A DNA stretch of 64,000 nucleotides from Marinobacter szutsaonensis (GTDB lineage Bacteria > Pseudomonadota > Gammaproteobacteria > Pseudomonadales > Oleiphilaceae): the NCBI RefSeq assembly GCF_039523335.1, contig NZ_BAAAFC010000001.1:1240001-1304000 (forward strand), given 5' to 3'. This document shows positions 44,600-52,227 of the stretch, piece after piece. The notes below the pieces were generated by a model, which ran no database searches, had not been told where the DNA came from, and saw only the letters and a list, made by a program, of their open reading frames with translations. Each line of letters begins with the position of its first letter. The stretch's first letter is position 1. Both the position numbers and the translations under genes were made by a program.

Positions 44600-45030
44600 T
44601 GCAGAGGTTGCCTATGCCTGATCCGCGCCTTCAGCGCCTCTGGCCGGAACAGTGCCGTACCCAACACCAGAACAAACGCGGCGAGCACAAACACCTTATT
44701 CACGAACCAGTTCGTGCGCCAGATAGACCACTCTGGCTCCGCCAGGAACCAGATGAACAGAGTGGTGATGATCAGGATTTCAGCCACAGACATGCCAATG
44801 GCCAGCAGGCGCGTGTACCAGGGCCTTGCCAACAACGTCCAGGCCAGCCAGAGGTGCGCAACCGGCCACAGATCCCAGTAGATATAGGTTGCCCACGCCT
44901 CATTGCTCGCCATCGCAAAGCCGATCGGGAAAAGGTATTTAATAAAGATGGTCCAGGCCACAAGGATCACGAACAGATGTGCGAGAAACCTGACCCAGGG
45001 GCTCTGAACACTTTCAATGGGCGATGTCAT
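44596..45030 (-). CDS. Four-helix membrane protein
   Basis: 144 residues with four hydrophobic segments (LAHLFVILVAWTIFIKYLFPIG, then YWDLWPVAHLWLAWTLL, LLAIGMSVAEILIITTLFIWFL and NKVFVLAAFVLVLGTALF). Trp-rich at the membrane borders. Likely inner membrane. The family is not recognised; the run of similar proteins suggests a DUF in marine gammaproteobacteria. Its 3' end overlaps the GFA gene end by four bases. Confidence 0.7.
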   Translation of the reverse strand: MTSPIESVQSPWVRFLAHLFVILVAWTIFIKYLFPIGFAMASNEAWATYIYWDLWPVAHLWLAWTLLARPWYTRLLAIGMSVAEILIITTLFIWFLAEPEWSIWRTNWFVNKVFVLAAFVLVLGTALFRPEALKARIRHRQPLH

Positions 45031-45104
45031 TGCGGCACTCCTTCCGGCGAGTTCCGCTTAAAGCTTACCAGCGGTGATCGCTTTGCAGCAGAAATTACAA
45101 TCCA

Positions 45105-45128
45105 AATAATAGATCTGTCCCGCTTTCC
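45105..45128 (+). repeat. REP-like motif
   Basis: ATAATAGATCTGTCCCGC and TTTCC, one change in the core. It lies in the 197-base gap upstream of the membrane protein gene. Confidence 0.7.
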
Positions 45129-45227
45129 TAATTTTGAGAGACTGGCTGTGTTGTAGTCGAGCACAATCCAGTCGGGCGACCGGGCAATCACCCGGCCACC
45201 CATATCCGATCATCTGACTCTGCGTTT

Positions 45228-46535
45228 TTAAACGTAGAAATCCAGGTCTTCCTGGGACTTCAGCAAATCCCGCATCTTGATGGGATCATCACCGAAGAAG
45301 AAGACCAGACCCCAGTGCGTGCCGAAAGCGTCTCGTTCCGGAACGGTTTCCTCGGCCGGTGGAACCAGTTCGTGGAAATCAAAGTACGGATGCTCAACGC
45401 ACTCCTTCGGCATCTCCAGCTTGCTGACCACGCGGCGTTTTGGATAAACGCCAAAGCAGCCGGCGTAACCCTTTGCATCGACCACTTCCCGCGGGAAGAA
45501 GGCATCCACCTCTTCTTTGGTGCTCTTGGGGTCAAACACCAGCATGGACGCCTGGTAAGCACTGAAGCCATAAGCCCGTTCAATCAGCTCGAAGGCCTTG
45601 AACCCCGGCGGGCGGTAGGCAACCTCACCAAAGTACATGGTGCCGTCACTGGTCACGAAGTACTCAGGGTGAATCTGACCAAACTGGATATCGAAGGTTT
45701 TGATCAGCAACTCGATCTGCTTGGTAATCGCATCGCGCCAACTTTCCAGTTCTTTCGTGGCGGGCACGAATACCGAATAACCGAGGGTGACGTACTCTGA
45801 GATATTCAGGAACTTGATTTTGCCATCGTGAATCCAGGCTTCAACCGCAAACTCCCAGCCACTCAGGTGACTTTCCATCAGCAGCGGGTACTCTTCAGCC
45901 GGAATGGTGTCAATTTCGTCCACGGTCCGGATCATCCGGTGACCGAGGCACCCGGCTTTGTCGAACGCCTTCACATGGATCGGATCGTCCGGGTCACCAT
46001 CGAGTTTGAGCAATGTCTGGTTAACACGCTTCATGAAGCGGACAATGTCTTCTTTTTCGTGGGCTTCTTCGAAAATCCCGACACGAATCCCGCCAAGCTG
46101 TGCCCGACGCTTCATCAGAGCCTTGTCGCGGAACAGAATGGACTGGCCGTACATGCGCGGGTTATCAAGCAGAACAGAGTTGATCGCACCGGACCATTCA
46201 ACAGTCTCTTCGAACAATGGGATCGCGACATCGACGCCTTCCGCTTTCAGCTTTTCAGCAATTTCCATCGAGCGATCATTCAGGCGAATGAAATCCCAGG
46301 CGATGAAAGGAATGTTGTTGGCGGTGCAAAAATCCGCAGCCCACTCGGGCGCCACCACGATGTAGCGACGGTCAAAGTTTTGCGCGGCCTTGATTGCATT
46401 AACGCTCCAACCCAACAGGGCAATATAGCCCTTGCTAGGATCTTTTGGTTTTTCGGTGCCTTTGACCGAGGGCATCTCCGGGTCGCGCCAGGCCAGGACT
46501 TCCTGGGACATTTTTGATTGAGGTGTAATCGCCAT
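45228..46535 (-). CDS. ATP-grasp domain protein (carboxylate-amine ligase type)
   Basis: 435 residues. After an N-terminal Rossmann-like part (GYIALLGWSVNAIKAAQNFDRRYIVVAPEWAADF, VDVAIPLFEETVEWSGAINSVLL) an ATP-grasp fold follows: ILFRDKALMKRRAQLGGI (Lys for ATP), HVKAFDKAGCLGHRMI, LLMESHLSGWEFAVEAWI and the metal-site segment MYFGEVAYRPPGF. Such enzymes join a carboxylate to an amine or thiol through acyl phosphate. The C-terminal 90 residues are a separate unit. Two peptidase-like genes follow upstream (46698, 47798), so peptide-like metabolism is a reasonable inference. AAAAGGAG precedes the ATG. Confidence 0.85.
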   Translation of the reverse strand: MAITPQSKMSQEVLAWRDPEMPSVKGTEKPKDPSKGYIALLGWSVNAIKAAQNFDRRYIVVAPEWAADFCTANNIPFIAWDFIRLNDRSMEIAEKLKAEGVDVAIPLFEETVEWSGAINSVLLDNPRMYGQSILFRDKALMKRRAQLGGIRVGIFEEAHEKEDIVRFMKRVNQTLLKLDGDPDDPIHVKAFDKAGCLGHRMIRTVDEIDTIPAEEYPLLMESHLSGWEFAVEAWIHDGKIKFLNISEYVTLGYSVFVPATKELESWRDAITKQIELLIKTFDIQFGQIHPEYFVTSDGTMYFGEVAYRPPGFKAFELIERAYGFSAYQASMLVFDPKSTKEEVDAFFPREVVDAKGYAGCFGVYPKRRVVSKLEMPKECVEHPYFDFHELVPPAEETVPERDAFGTHWGLVFFFGDDPIKMRDLLKSQEDLDFYV

Positions 46536-46697
46536 ATTTTAAACTCCTTTTTATTTGCAAAAAGGCATCGAAAACGTTGCCATTTTTTCTTGGCTGACCA
46601 CGATCCCGGCCTTCGCACGCAATATATTCGCAACTATTGCATTTAGAAACTAAATTCGGGGGTGGATTGTGCCTAAGCTTTTCCACCTACCCCTGAT

Positions 46698-47663
46698 TCA
46701 CCGGCCTTGGGCGCCACGACGCAGCCAGTCGTGAACAAACGCCAGTTTTCGATGGGCCGTTTCAGACAGCACGAACGGATAAACATCCGAGAGCCCCATG
46801 GATCGGTTGATGTGGTTGATTCGCATTGCCAAAGCCGAAGCCACGCGTACCAGCAAAGCCGTATCAGGCTCGGCATAGGGGTCCCAGTTGTGTCCGGGCA
46901 TTTCGGGAGAGACAAGACCTGATGCCACAAAACTGTCAGTTATGTCAGTAAGGTGCAAAAGATGGGCCGCTGTCTCTGCCCAGTCCTCATGAGGGTGTGC
47001 GGAAGCATAGGACGTCAGGTAAAACAGCTCCCAGTCCTGGGGTGGCCCCTGATCATAGTGTTTCTGCAAAGCAGACGTGTAGTCGGCTCGCTCGTCGCCA
47101 AACATTTCCCGGAATGCCGCCAGAAAATCCTCCCGCAAACTCAATCGCCACCAGAGCATGTGGGCAATCTCATGGCGCATGTGCCCGATCATGGTACGGT
47201 AAGGCTCTTCCAGGGCCTCCCTGCGAGTGACTCTGACAACAGGGTCAGCCTCCGAAACGCTGATGGTGACCACGCCTTCGCCATGGCCCATGCCAGCAAT
47301 CGTGTGACCGTCAGCGAGCATATGGAAAATGGGCCTGGTACCCGGATCTTCCGGCCTGAACCAGTGCCAGCGGCCCAGGTTATCGATGACCCAGCGTTTT
47401 GCCGCCTCTGTTTCTGCCCAATTAGAGATGGCATTGGGAATTTCCGGGGCCGGGGCCAGTGCCGTCATGGCACAGGATCGGCAGAAGGCGCCTTCCTCTG
47501 GCGCTATCCAGTTGCAGCCAATGACCTCGCGATTAGCACAAAATGGAGGCATAGGCACGAAAGCCCGCGCCTGTGGATCATAGGCAACTGGCGTGCCTTC
47601 GGCGGTAGAGAGGTTGTTAAACCAGAGCGTTCCGGAACCAACCGGATTCGTGAATGCCTTCAT
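46698..47663 (-). CDS. Putative zinc metallopeptidase with zinc-ribbon N-terminus
   Basis: 321 residues from ATG 47663; an in-frame TTG extends it to 47702. The N-terminus has paired Cys (PPFCANREVIGCNWIA, GAFCRSCAMTA), a zinc-ribbon like the zinc-ribbon_6 family, and the active site HMRHEIAHMLWWRL has HExxH. A Gly-His ...HEDWAE segment further on gives the third ligand. This matches the putative zinc-binding metallopeptidase family. Cytoplasmic. It is divergent from the aminopeptidase gene and precedes the ATP-grasp gene, with 160 bases between. Confidence 0.85.
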   Translation of the reverse strand: MKAFTNPVGSGTLWFNNLSTAEGTPVAYDPQARAFVPMPPFCANREVIGCNWIAPEEGAFCRSCAMTALAPAPEIPNAISNWAETEAAKRWVIDNLGRWHWFRPEDPGTRPIFHMLADGHTIAGMGHGEGVVTISVSEADPVVRVTRREALEEPYRTMIGHMRHEIAHMLWWRLSLREDFLAAFREMFGDERADYTSALQKHYDQGPPQDWELFYLTSYASAHPHEDWAETAAHLLHLTDITDSFVASGLVSPEMPGHNWDPYAEPDTALLVRVASALAMRINHINRSMGLSDVYPFVLSETAHRKLAFVHDWLRRGAQGR

Positions 47664-47684
47664 AGCTTGAGAGAGCCCCTTTCC

Positions 47685-47701
47685 TGCTGCGAAATGCAGC
47701 A
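47685..47701. promoter_or_regulatory. Small palindrome in the divergent metallopeptidase/aminopeptidase region
   Basis: TGCTGC-GAAAT-GCAGCA, six-base arms. It lies between the divergent starts at 47663 and 47798 and may be an operator; it also overlaps the alternative TTG of the metallopeptidase gene. Confidence 0.3.
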
Positions 47702-47797
47702 AAATTCTTTAAATGTAAGCTGATTTATATGCCTGCTTGCAGGGGAAAACCAACTATAGTTATACCTATATTTTCAGCCCTCAAAGGAGCTTCGAAA

Positions 47798-49285
47798 ATG
47801 AAGCCTGAATTCCCCGGATTATCGCCATTGTTGCTCCAGAAAGACCAACCGGTTCCCCCGGATTGGGACTTCGAATCCGGTTCAGGTGTGGTCCTCCTGA
47901 TTCCCGACGCTGACCGGAAAGCGATAGACCAGACGCCCTGGTCCGACATTCTCGAAAATCGCCTATCAGCCTATCCAAAAACCGCCAACCCGGTGTTTCT
48001 CTCCATGTCCGGAGGTGAGAGGGCGGTGGTTGTGTTCGTGGCGGATCAACTTCAGACATTTAAGGCGCTGACTCTGGCGCGTAAAGTTATTGGGCCACTG
48101 ATAGCAGACCGACTGGAAAAAATAAATGTTCTTTGCCTGCTTGATAATGAGGTGGCCGCAGGTGCGATGACTGAGGCCCTCCTGGCTGCGGCCCATGCAG
48201 CACTTTTCCAGTTGCCGAAAATTACGGGCAAAGCTTCCGAGCCAAATAACCTCAAAGCCATGAGCTATTTCGGGAACCTTGGTAACGCTGACTTCGGGTA
48301 CGCTGAAGCAACAGCCGAGGGCAATAACCTGGCTCGCTGGTTAACCCATTTACCGGGCAACTATCTGACGCCGGGTATTTATCGGGATTTCGCCGAATCG
48401 CTTGCCCGCCAGGAGGGCTGGAAAACAGAGTTCTATGACCGGGATAAACTGGAAGAGCTCGGCGCCGGTGCCTTTCTTTCGGTTGTCGAAGCCAGCCCTG
48501 TCAGAGACGCAGGCATACTTCACATGGAATACCGCCCGCCGGGGGCAGAAGGGAAGCCTCTCGCACTGGTCGGTAAAGGCATCTGCTTCGACACTGGTGG
48601 CAGCAACCTGAAAGTGGGCGGCAGTATGCTGGGCATGCACGGCGATATGCAGGGCAGCGCCGTGGCGCTGGGTGCCTTCCTGGCCATAACCCGTATGAAG
48701 TTTGATCAGCCGGTGGATTGCTGGCTGGCATTGGCGGAAAATCATATCGGTTCGCGGGCAGTCAAGTGTAACGATGTTATTACCGCCCTGGATGGAACCA
48801 CAATCGAGCTTATCAATACCGATGCCGAGGGTCGAATGGTGCTGTCGGACACCCTGGCGCTGGCATCCCGGGGAAAACCGCGCGCGATCATTGACTACGC
48901 AACCCTGACGGGTGCTGTCGTCTCTGCTTTGGGACAACGAATGGCAGGGGCGATAACCAACCGCCGTGACTGGGTCGAGCCTCTCATTCAGGCGGGTGAG
49001 CGGTGCGGTGAACGGGTCTGGCCGTTTCCCTATGAAGACGACTACGACGAAGATCTGGAATCGCAAGTCGCCGATACCCTGCAATGCAGGACCAAAGGGC
49101 CGGGTGACCACATCTACGCAGCACGTTTACTTGGCCGTTTCGTCGCCAAAGACATCGGCTGGGTTCACGTCGATATGGCATCTTCTGGCACCCATCCGGG
49201 CGGGCTGGCTCAGATACCGACTGACTTGCAGGGTTTTGGTGTGCGCTTTGGCGTGGAATGGCTTAAGAAGGTTGCCAATGAGTAG
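47798..49285 (+). CDS. Leucyl aminopeptidase family protein (M17)
   Basis: 495 residues from ATG 47798 (AAGGAG eight bases upstream). An N-terminal macro-like domain is followed by the catalytic domain: GKGICFDTGGSNLKVGGSML (metal-binding Asp and Lys), NHIGSRAVKCNDVI and the signature NTDAEGRMVL near residue 365. The GGLAQIPTDLQGFGVRFGVEW end is also typical. Two metal ions cleave N-terminal residues from peptides. Cytoplasmic. It is divergent from the metallopeptidase gene and may share its regulation. Confidence 0.94.
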   Translation: MKPEFPGLSPLLLQKDQPVPPDWDFESGSGVVLLIPDADRKAIDQTPWSDILENRLSAYPKTANPVFLSMSGGERAVVVFVADQLQTFKALTLARKVIGPLIADRLEKINVLCLLDNEVAAGAMTEALLAAAHAALFQLPKITGKASEPNNLKAMSYFGNLGNADFGYAEATAEGNNLARWLTHLPGNYLTPGIYRDFAESLARQEGWKTEFYDRDKLEELGAGAFLSVVEASPVRDAGILHMEYRPPGAEGKPLALVGKGICFDTGGSNLKVGGSMLGMHGDMQGSAVALGAFLAITRMKFDQPVDCWLALAENHIGSRAVKCNDVITALDGTTIELINTDAEGRMVLSDTLALASRGKPRAIIDYATLTGAVVSALGQRMAGAITNRRDWVEPLIQAGERCGERVWPFPYEDDYDEDLESQVADTLQCRTKGPGDHIYAARLLGRFVAKDIGWVHVDMASSGTHPGGLAQIPTDLQGFGVRFGVEWLKKVANE

Positions 49286-49336
49286 TTGTCGAGGCCTCTG
49301 GGCGGGGCTGTTTCGCCTCTGTGTACGAGCGCGCCG

Positions 49337-49447
49337 ATGTCTGAATCAACCCCTCTTCAAACCCTGCTAGACACCCTCCCCCAATGCGGTCGGGTGGTTG
49401 AAGCGGGTGACATTGCCCTTGGGGACGACGTCCGGGCCTGTCTATGA
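49337..49447 (+). pseudogene. MOSC-domain remnant with internal deletion
   Basis: 36 codons: MSESTPLQTLLDTLPQCGRV reads like the start of a MOSC-domain (MOCO sulphurase C-terminal) protein, and VEAGDIALGDDVRACL like its end, with the whole middle missing. Joining in frame makes a short open frame but no MOSC fold. Call rests on my knowledge of the family ends, so moderate confidence. It lies right after the aminopeptidase gene. Confidence 0.55.
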
Positions 49448-49738
49448 TCAAGTTTCACGGAGAATGGAAATGCCGTTGACCTCAGTCACCGTTCTGGCAT
49501 CCGCCCGCTCGATGATTTTCAGGAGGGTGGATTGAATGGTTTCGTCTTCCCGGGCATCCTCCGCACTCACGAACGTTTGTTTCTGAGGTTCCGCGCCCTC
49601 TTCCCCGGTATAGGAAATAACAACCTCGCTGGCTGAATCCGCCGTTTTACCAAAGTACTCCAGCGAAACTAACGGATAACCGTGAAAGCCCTTCTTAACC
49701 TGCTTTGCAATACGCTTCTTTGCTTTATCCACGTGCAT
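49448..49738 (-). CDS. Hypothetical protein, 96 residues
   Basis: Basic at the start (MHVDKAKKRIAKQVKKGFHGYPLVSLEYFG), then SEVVISYTGEEGAEPQKQTFVSAEDAREDETIQSTLLKIIERAD and ending TVTEVNGISIL. Soluble, alpha/beta. The order looks like a small conserved proteobacterial family of unknown function. It converges on the MOSC remnant; stops are adjacent. Confidence 0.65.
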   Translation of the reverse strand: MHVDKAKKRIAKQVKKGFHGYPLVSLEYFGKTADSASEVVISYTGEEGAEPQKQTFVSAEDAREDETIQSTLLKIIERADARTVTEVNGISILRET

Positions 49739-49827
49739 AATCGGAGCCTTTCGCTGCGTTTTTTATCTGGGTGCACATGAGCTCCCAGTAGATACCACTT
49801 GCCAATTCTATGCCCCTAAATCCATCT

Positions 49828-49851
49828 AAAATAGATCTGTCCCGATTTTCC
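49828..49851 (+). repeat. REP-like motif
   Basis: AAAATAGATCTGTCCCGATT and TTCC, one change from the core. It precedes the SEC-C gene; the truncated copy of that gene at 38565 has only a degenerate version of this upstream DNA. Confidence 0.75.
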
Positions 49852-49930
49852 CTATATCCCCGTTCCCACAAGCATGCTAAAAGACTCGTCCCGGCACCAG
49901 CTCGGGTATTGTTCCCATCAGGATCTCAGC

Positions 49931-50275
49931 ATGTCAGACAAATTTTTCTACAAGGGCCGGCAGGACGCACGCCAGCACCACACCGCTTACGGCGGGTTTC
50001 AGACCAACGCCAGCAAGAAGAGTGGCAGCAGGAAATACCCGCTAACCCTGGTGGTTACCAGTGAAGCGCGCAAGCAGGAGGTTGAGGCACAGGTCGCCCG
50101 GGAGAAGCTGCATGCGACTATTTCGGTTGATACCCGCGAGGGCGCCGTTGAATCCATCAACGAGCTCACCGCTCTTCTGAATAAAGGCGGGACGGTCACC
50201 ACGGTAAAACCGCCCTCCCGAAACGACCTCTGCAACTGCGGTAGCGGTATCAAATTCAAGAAGTGCTGTGGCTGA
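49931..50275 (+). CDS. SEC-C metal-binding motif protein (PBPRA1643-like)
   Basis: 114 residues. N-terminal MSDKFFYKGRQDARQHHTAYGGFQTNAS, a middle YPLTLVVTSEARKQEVEAQVAREKLHATISVDTREGAVESINEL and the C-terminal zinc-binding SRNDLCNCGSGIKFKKCCG, the SEC-C motif. It resembles the PBPRA1643 family of small SWIM/SEC-C proteins, function unknown. A truncated copy lies at 38565. The start is fixed by the shared MSDKFF in both copies. Confidence 0.9.
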   Translation: MSDKFFYKGRQDARQHHTAYGGFQTNASKKSGSRKYPLTLVVTSEARKQEVEAQVAREKLHATISVDTREGAVESINELTALLNKGGTVTTVKPPSRNDLCNCGSGIKFKKCCG

Positions 50276-50304
50276 CAGCAACCGGCACATAGAGGGCAAT
50301 GGCG

Positions 50305-50746
50305 ATGATTATTTGCGGGGTTGAGCTGACCGGCAGCGATGCGGTGGTGTGTTTCCTGAATATGGACCGGGGGGCAGTTCAACCTGCCGGAGTGCAAGGT
50401 GCGCAAACTCTCACTGCCAAAAAACCATAGCCGTGAGGATCTGCAGCGGTTCCAGGCGGCCTTTTCGGCGTTAATGGCCGAATACGGAGTCACCACTGTC
50501 GCGATCAAAGAGCGGATGCCCAAAGGCAAATTTGCCGGTGGTGCCATCAGCTTCAAAATAGAAGCCGCCATTCAACTGATCAGCGGTATTGAGTTGGCGG
50601 TAACCCTGCTGCCCCCGGCCCTGATCAAGTCCACCCTGGCAGCCAACCCGCTGCCGATTGCGTTTTCCGATACGGGTTTGAAGGCCTTTCAGGAAACGGC
50701 TTTTATCGCTGCTTATGTGGGGCAGCTGCAGGGCGAACGAACGTGA
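50305..50746 (+). pseudogene. DUF3010 protein gene with a +1 frameshift in a G6 run
   Basis: The intact part (from 50399) reads CKVRKLSLPKNHSREDLQRFQAAF, then KERMPKGKFAGGAISFKIEAAIQLI, ALIKSTLAANPLPIAF and the end of DUF3010. The start MIICGVELTGSDAVVCFLNMDRG at 50305 is in another frame; the break is at GGGGGG (50368-50373), where five G would restore the family reading MDRGQFNLPECKVRKL. Either a real mutation, a slippage tract or a sequencing error. The family is a small gammaproteobacterial RNase H-fold-like protein of unknown role. Confidence 0.75.
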
Positions 50747-50761
50747 AAGTGTGTATTCAGA

Positions 50762-50784
50762 GAATAGATTCGTACCGGTTTCCC
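50762..50784 (+). repeat. REP-like motif, degenerate
   Basis: GAATAGATTCGTACCGGTTT and CCC, about three changes from the core, in the gap between the DUF3010 gene and the second phosphodiesterase copy. Confidence 0.5.
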
Positions 50785-50791
50785 AAAGGGA

Positions 50792-51247
50792 TCAAACCGG
50801 CAGTTCAATAATCTCACCAACCACACCGTTTTCACTCACCTGCAGGCGCCCCACCGTGATCGGCAGAGTAAAGCGCCGGGGCCCGGCGCCACCTGGATTG
50901 AAATAAAGCACATCCCCATTCCACTCATTGCAGGGTTTGTGGGAATGGCCGGCGATCACCACGCGATAACGGCCCTGCGGATCAATATGGAGGGTTTTGA
51001 CGTCGTGGAGCATGTAGAAAGCGTGGCCGAGGAATTCCAGATCCTGAACATCAGGAAGCGTCGCTGCACGGCCAGTTTTGTCGATATTGCCACGGATCGC
51101 AATTAAGGGGGCGATCCCCTCCAGCGCTTCCAGAACCTCGTCCCGCCCAACGTCACCGGCGTGAAGGATCAAATCCGAGCCTTTCAATACGGCCAGGGCT
51201 TCGGGACGCATCTTGCTGTGGGTGTCAGCGATCACTCCGATTTGCAT
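50792..51247 (-). CDS. YfcE/MJ0936-family phosphodiesterase, copy 2
   Basis: 151 residues, 13 differences from copy 1 at 42188, about 91 percent identical. All metal motifs (IADTHSK, HAGDVG, RGNID, AGHSHKP) are kept. Similarity ends at the gene borders. It lies 15 bases downstream of the higA-like gene but on the same strand, so it may be read from the higBA promoter. Changes such as Arg to Cys in HKPCNEW suggest relaxed or new selection, not tested. Confidence 0.92.
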   Translation of the reverse strand: MQIGVIADTHSKMRPEALAVLKGSDLILHAGDVGRDEVLEALEGIAPLIAIRGNIDKTGRAATLPDVQDLEFLGHAFYMLHDVKTLHIDPQGRYRVVIAGHSHKPCNEWNGDVLYFNPGGAGPRRFTLPITVGRLQVSENGVVGEIIELPV

Positions 51248-51262
51248 GCTTCCCAGCCTCGC

Positions 51263-51574
51263 TCAAGCCGCGCGACCAGATCCGTTATCCTCACCAGCCT
51301 GCAGAGTCCAGGTCATACCCAGAGCACGCCCGGCTTTAACAAGCGTTGTGATGGTTACACCGGTATCCTTCTCATCCAAAAGGCGGTTAACCACAGTCCG
51401 GCTGGTATGCATTTTCTGGGCAAGCTGAGACTTGTTTACGCCGGTGTGCCCCATAGCCTGTTGAATCTGCCAGACAATTACCCGCTTCAGCGCCTCAGCT
51501 TCTACCTGCTCAAGCGTACCATCAGATTCGAGCAGGTCATCGAGAGAGCTGCCAACGTGCTTATGCTGTGTCAT
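51263..51574 (-). CDS. higA: HigA-like antitoxin, XRE family
   Basis: 103 residues. An XRE-type helix-turn-helix is seen in NKSQLAQKMHTSRTVVNRLLDEKDTGVTITTLVKAGRAL (residues 47-85), with an N-terminal helical part that could contact the toxin. It follows the toxin gene after 14 bases, the usual order of higBA. It likely represses the promoter through the palindrome at 51968-51989. Confidence 0.82.
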   Translation of the reverse strand: MTQHKHVGSSLDDLLESDGTLEQVEAEALKRVIVWQIQQAMGHTGVNKSQLAQKMHTSRTVVNRLLDEKDTGVTITTLVKAGRALGMTWTLQAGEDNGSGRAA

Positions 51575-51588
51575 TTTATTGCTCCCAT

Positions 51589-51942
51589 TCAGACAAGATT
51601 CTTCTTTCGATCTCTCGCCTTCGCCAACTCTTGATCCGGTGTTTTCTGAGTCTTTTTAATAAAGCCGTTCAGCAACACCATATCGCTGCGAAACATCGTG
51701 AATATGACTCGTGCAATCCGGCCGTTCGAGAGATCACTGCGGACCTCCCACAAGTCTGAGTTAGCCTTCCCAGAGAAGCCCCTTACCAAAGGCATGCCCA
51801 GTGGCCATCCATATTCCACCGTCTTCAGGTCAGTCCCGATCACTGAACGATCTTCCTTATCCAGCTTCAGCAACCATTCTTTGACCGGCTCTCGACCATT
51901 GGCTGTTCTGTAAAATACGACATTAACCGTTTTCCTTGTCAT
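51589..51942 (-). CDS. higB: HigB-like toxin, RelE superfamily (Gp49-like)
   Basis: 117 residues from ATG 51942 with AAGGAAGGGG upstream. Sequence: VVFYRTANGREPVKEWLLKLDKEDRSVIGTDLKTVEYGW, GLPL-like PLVRGFSGKANSDLWEVRSDLSNGRIARVIFTMF and VLLNGFIKKTQKTPDQELAKARDRK, the Gp49/HigB order with the catalytic basic residues. Such toxins are ribosome-dependent mRNA endonucleases. Toxin first, antitoxin second is the higBA gene order. Confidence 0.85.
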   Translation of the reverse strand: MTRKTVNVVFYRTANGREPVKEWLLKLDKEDRSVIGTDLKTVEYGWPLGMPLVRGFSGKANSDLWEVRSDLSNGRIARVIFTMFRSDMVLLNGFIKKTQKTPDQELAKARDRKKNLV

Positions 51943-51967
51943 ACAACCCCTTCCTTGGCGCAAACCA

Positions 51968-51989
51968 AGTGTACCCAAATAGGTACACT
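51968..51989. promoter_or_regulatory. Palindromic operator upstream of higB
   Basis: AGTGTACC (51968-51975) and GGTACACT (51982-51989) form a perfect 8-base inverted repeat spaced by six bases, 26 bases upstream of the higB ATG. It is positioned as the autoregulatory site for the XRE antitoxin. Confidence 0.75.
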
Positions 51990-52014
51990 CATGCCAACAT
52001 TCTACTAATCCAAT

Positions 52015-52036
52015 TTTTGAAAACCGGGACAGATCA
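52015..52036 (-). repeat. REP-like motif at the 3' end of the RAYT remnant
   Basis: TTTTTGAAAACCGGGACAGA and TCA; reversed it reads TGATCTGTCCCGGTTTTC, the core with its TGA being the stop codon of the transposase fragment. Confidence 0.75.
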
Positions 52037-52213
52037 GAAACAGTGTGACAACCCTACCCGCGCAGAATAGCTCGACCATTCATACAACTCAGGTTTATCC
52101 ACCATCCCCGCCTTAACAGGGTTGAGTTCCACATAGCGGCAACAAGCCAGCAGGTAGGCGTCAGTATCAATCGGGCTGATCTTGTAGCGTCCTTCCCAGA
52201 GGGAACCACTGCG
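52034..52213 (-). pseudogene. RAYT (Y1 REP-associated) transposase, C-terminal remnant
   Basis: On the minus strand the 59 codons end SARVGLSHCF and stop, and begin RSGSLWEGRYKISPIDTDAY, then LLACCRYVELNPVKAGMVDK and PELYEWSSYS. SLWEGRYK, YVELNPVKAGMV and WSSY are typical of the Y1 REP-associated tyrosine transposase family. A stop lies just upstream, and the HUH and tyrosine region is missing, so it is inactive. Its end abuts the REP-like motif, which links the repeat family to this transposase. Confidence 0.8.
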
Positions 52214-52227
52214 TTATTCGAGGGCAT

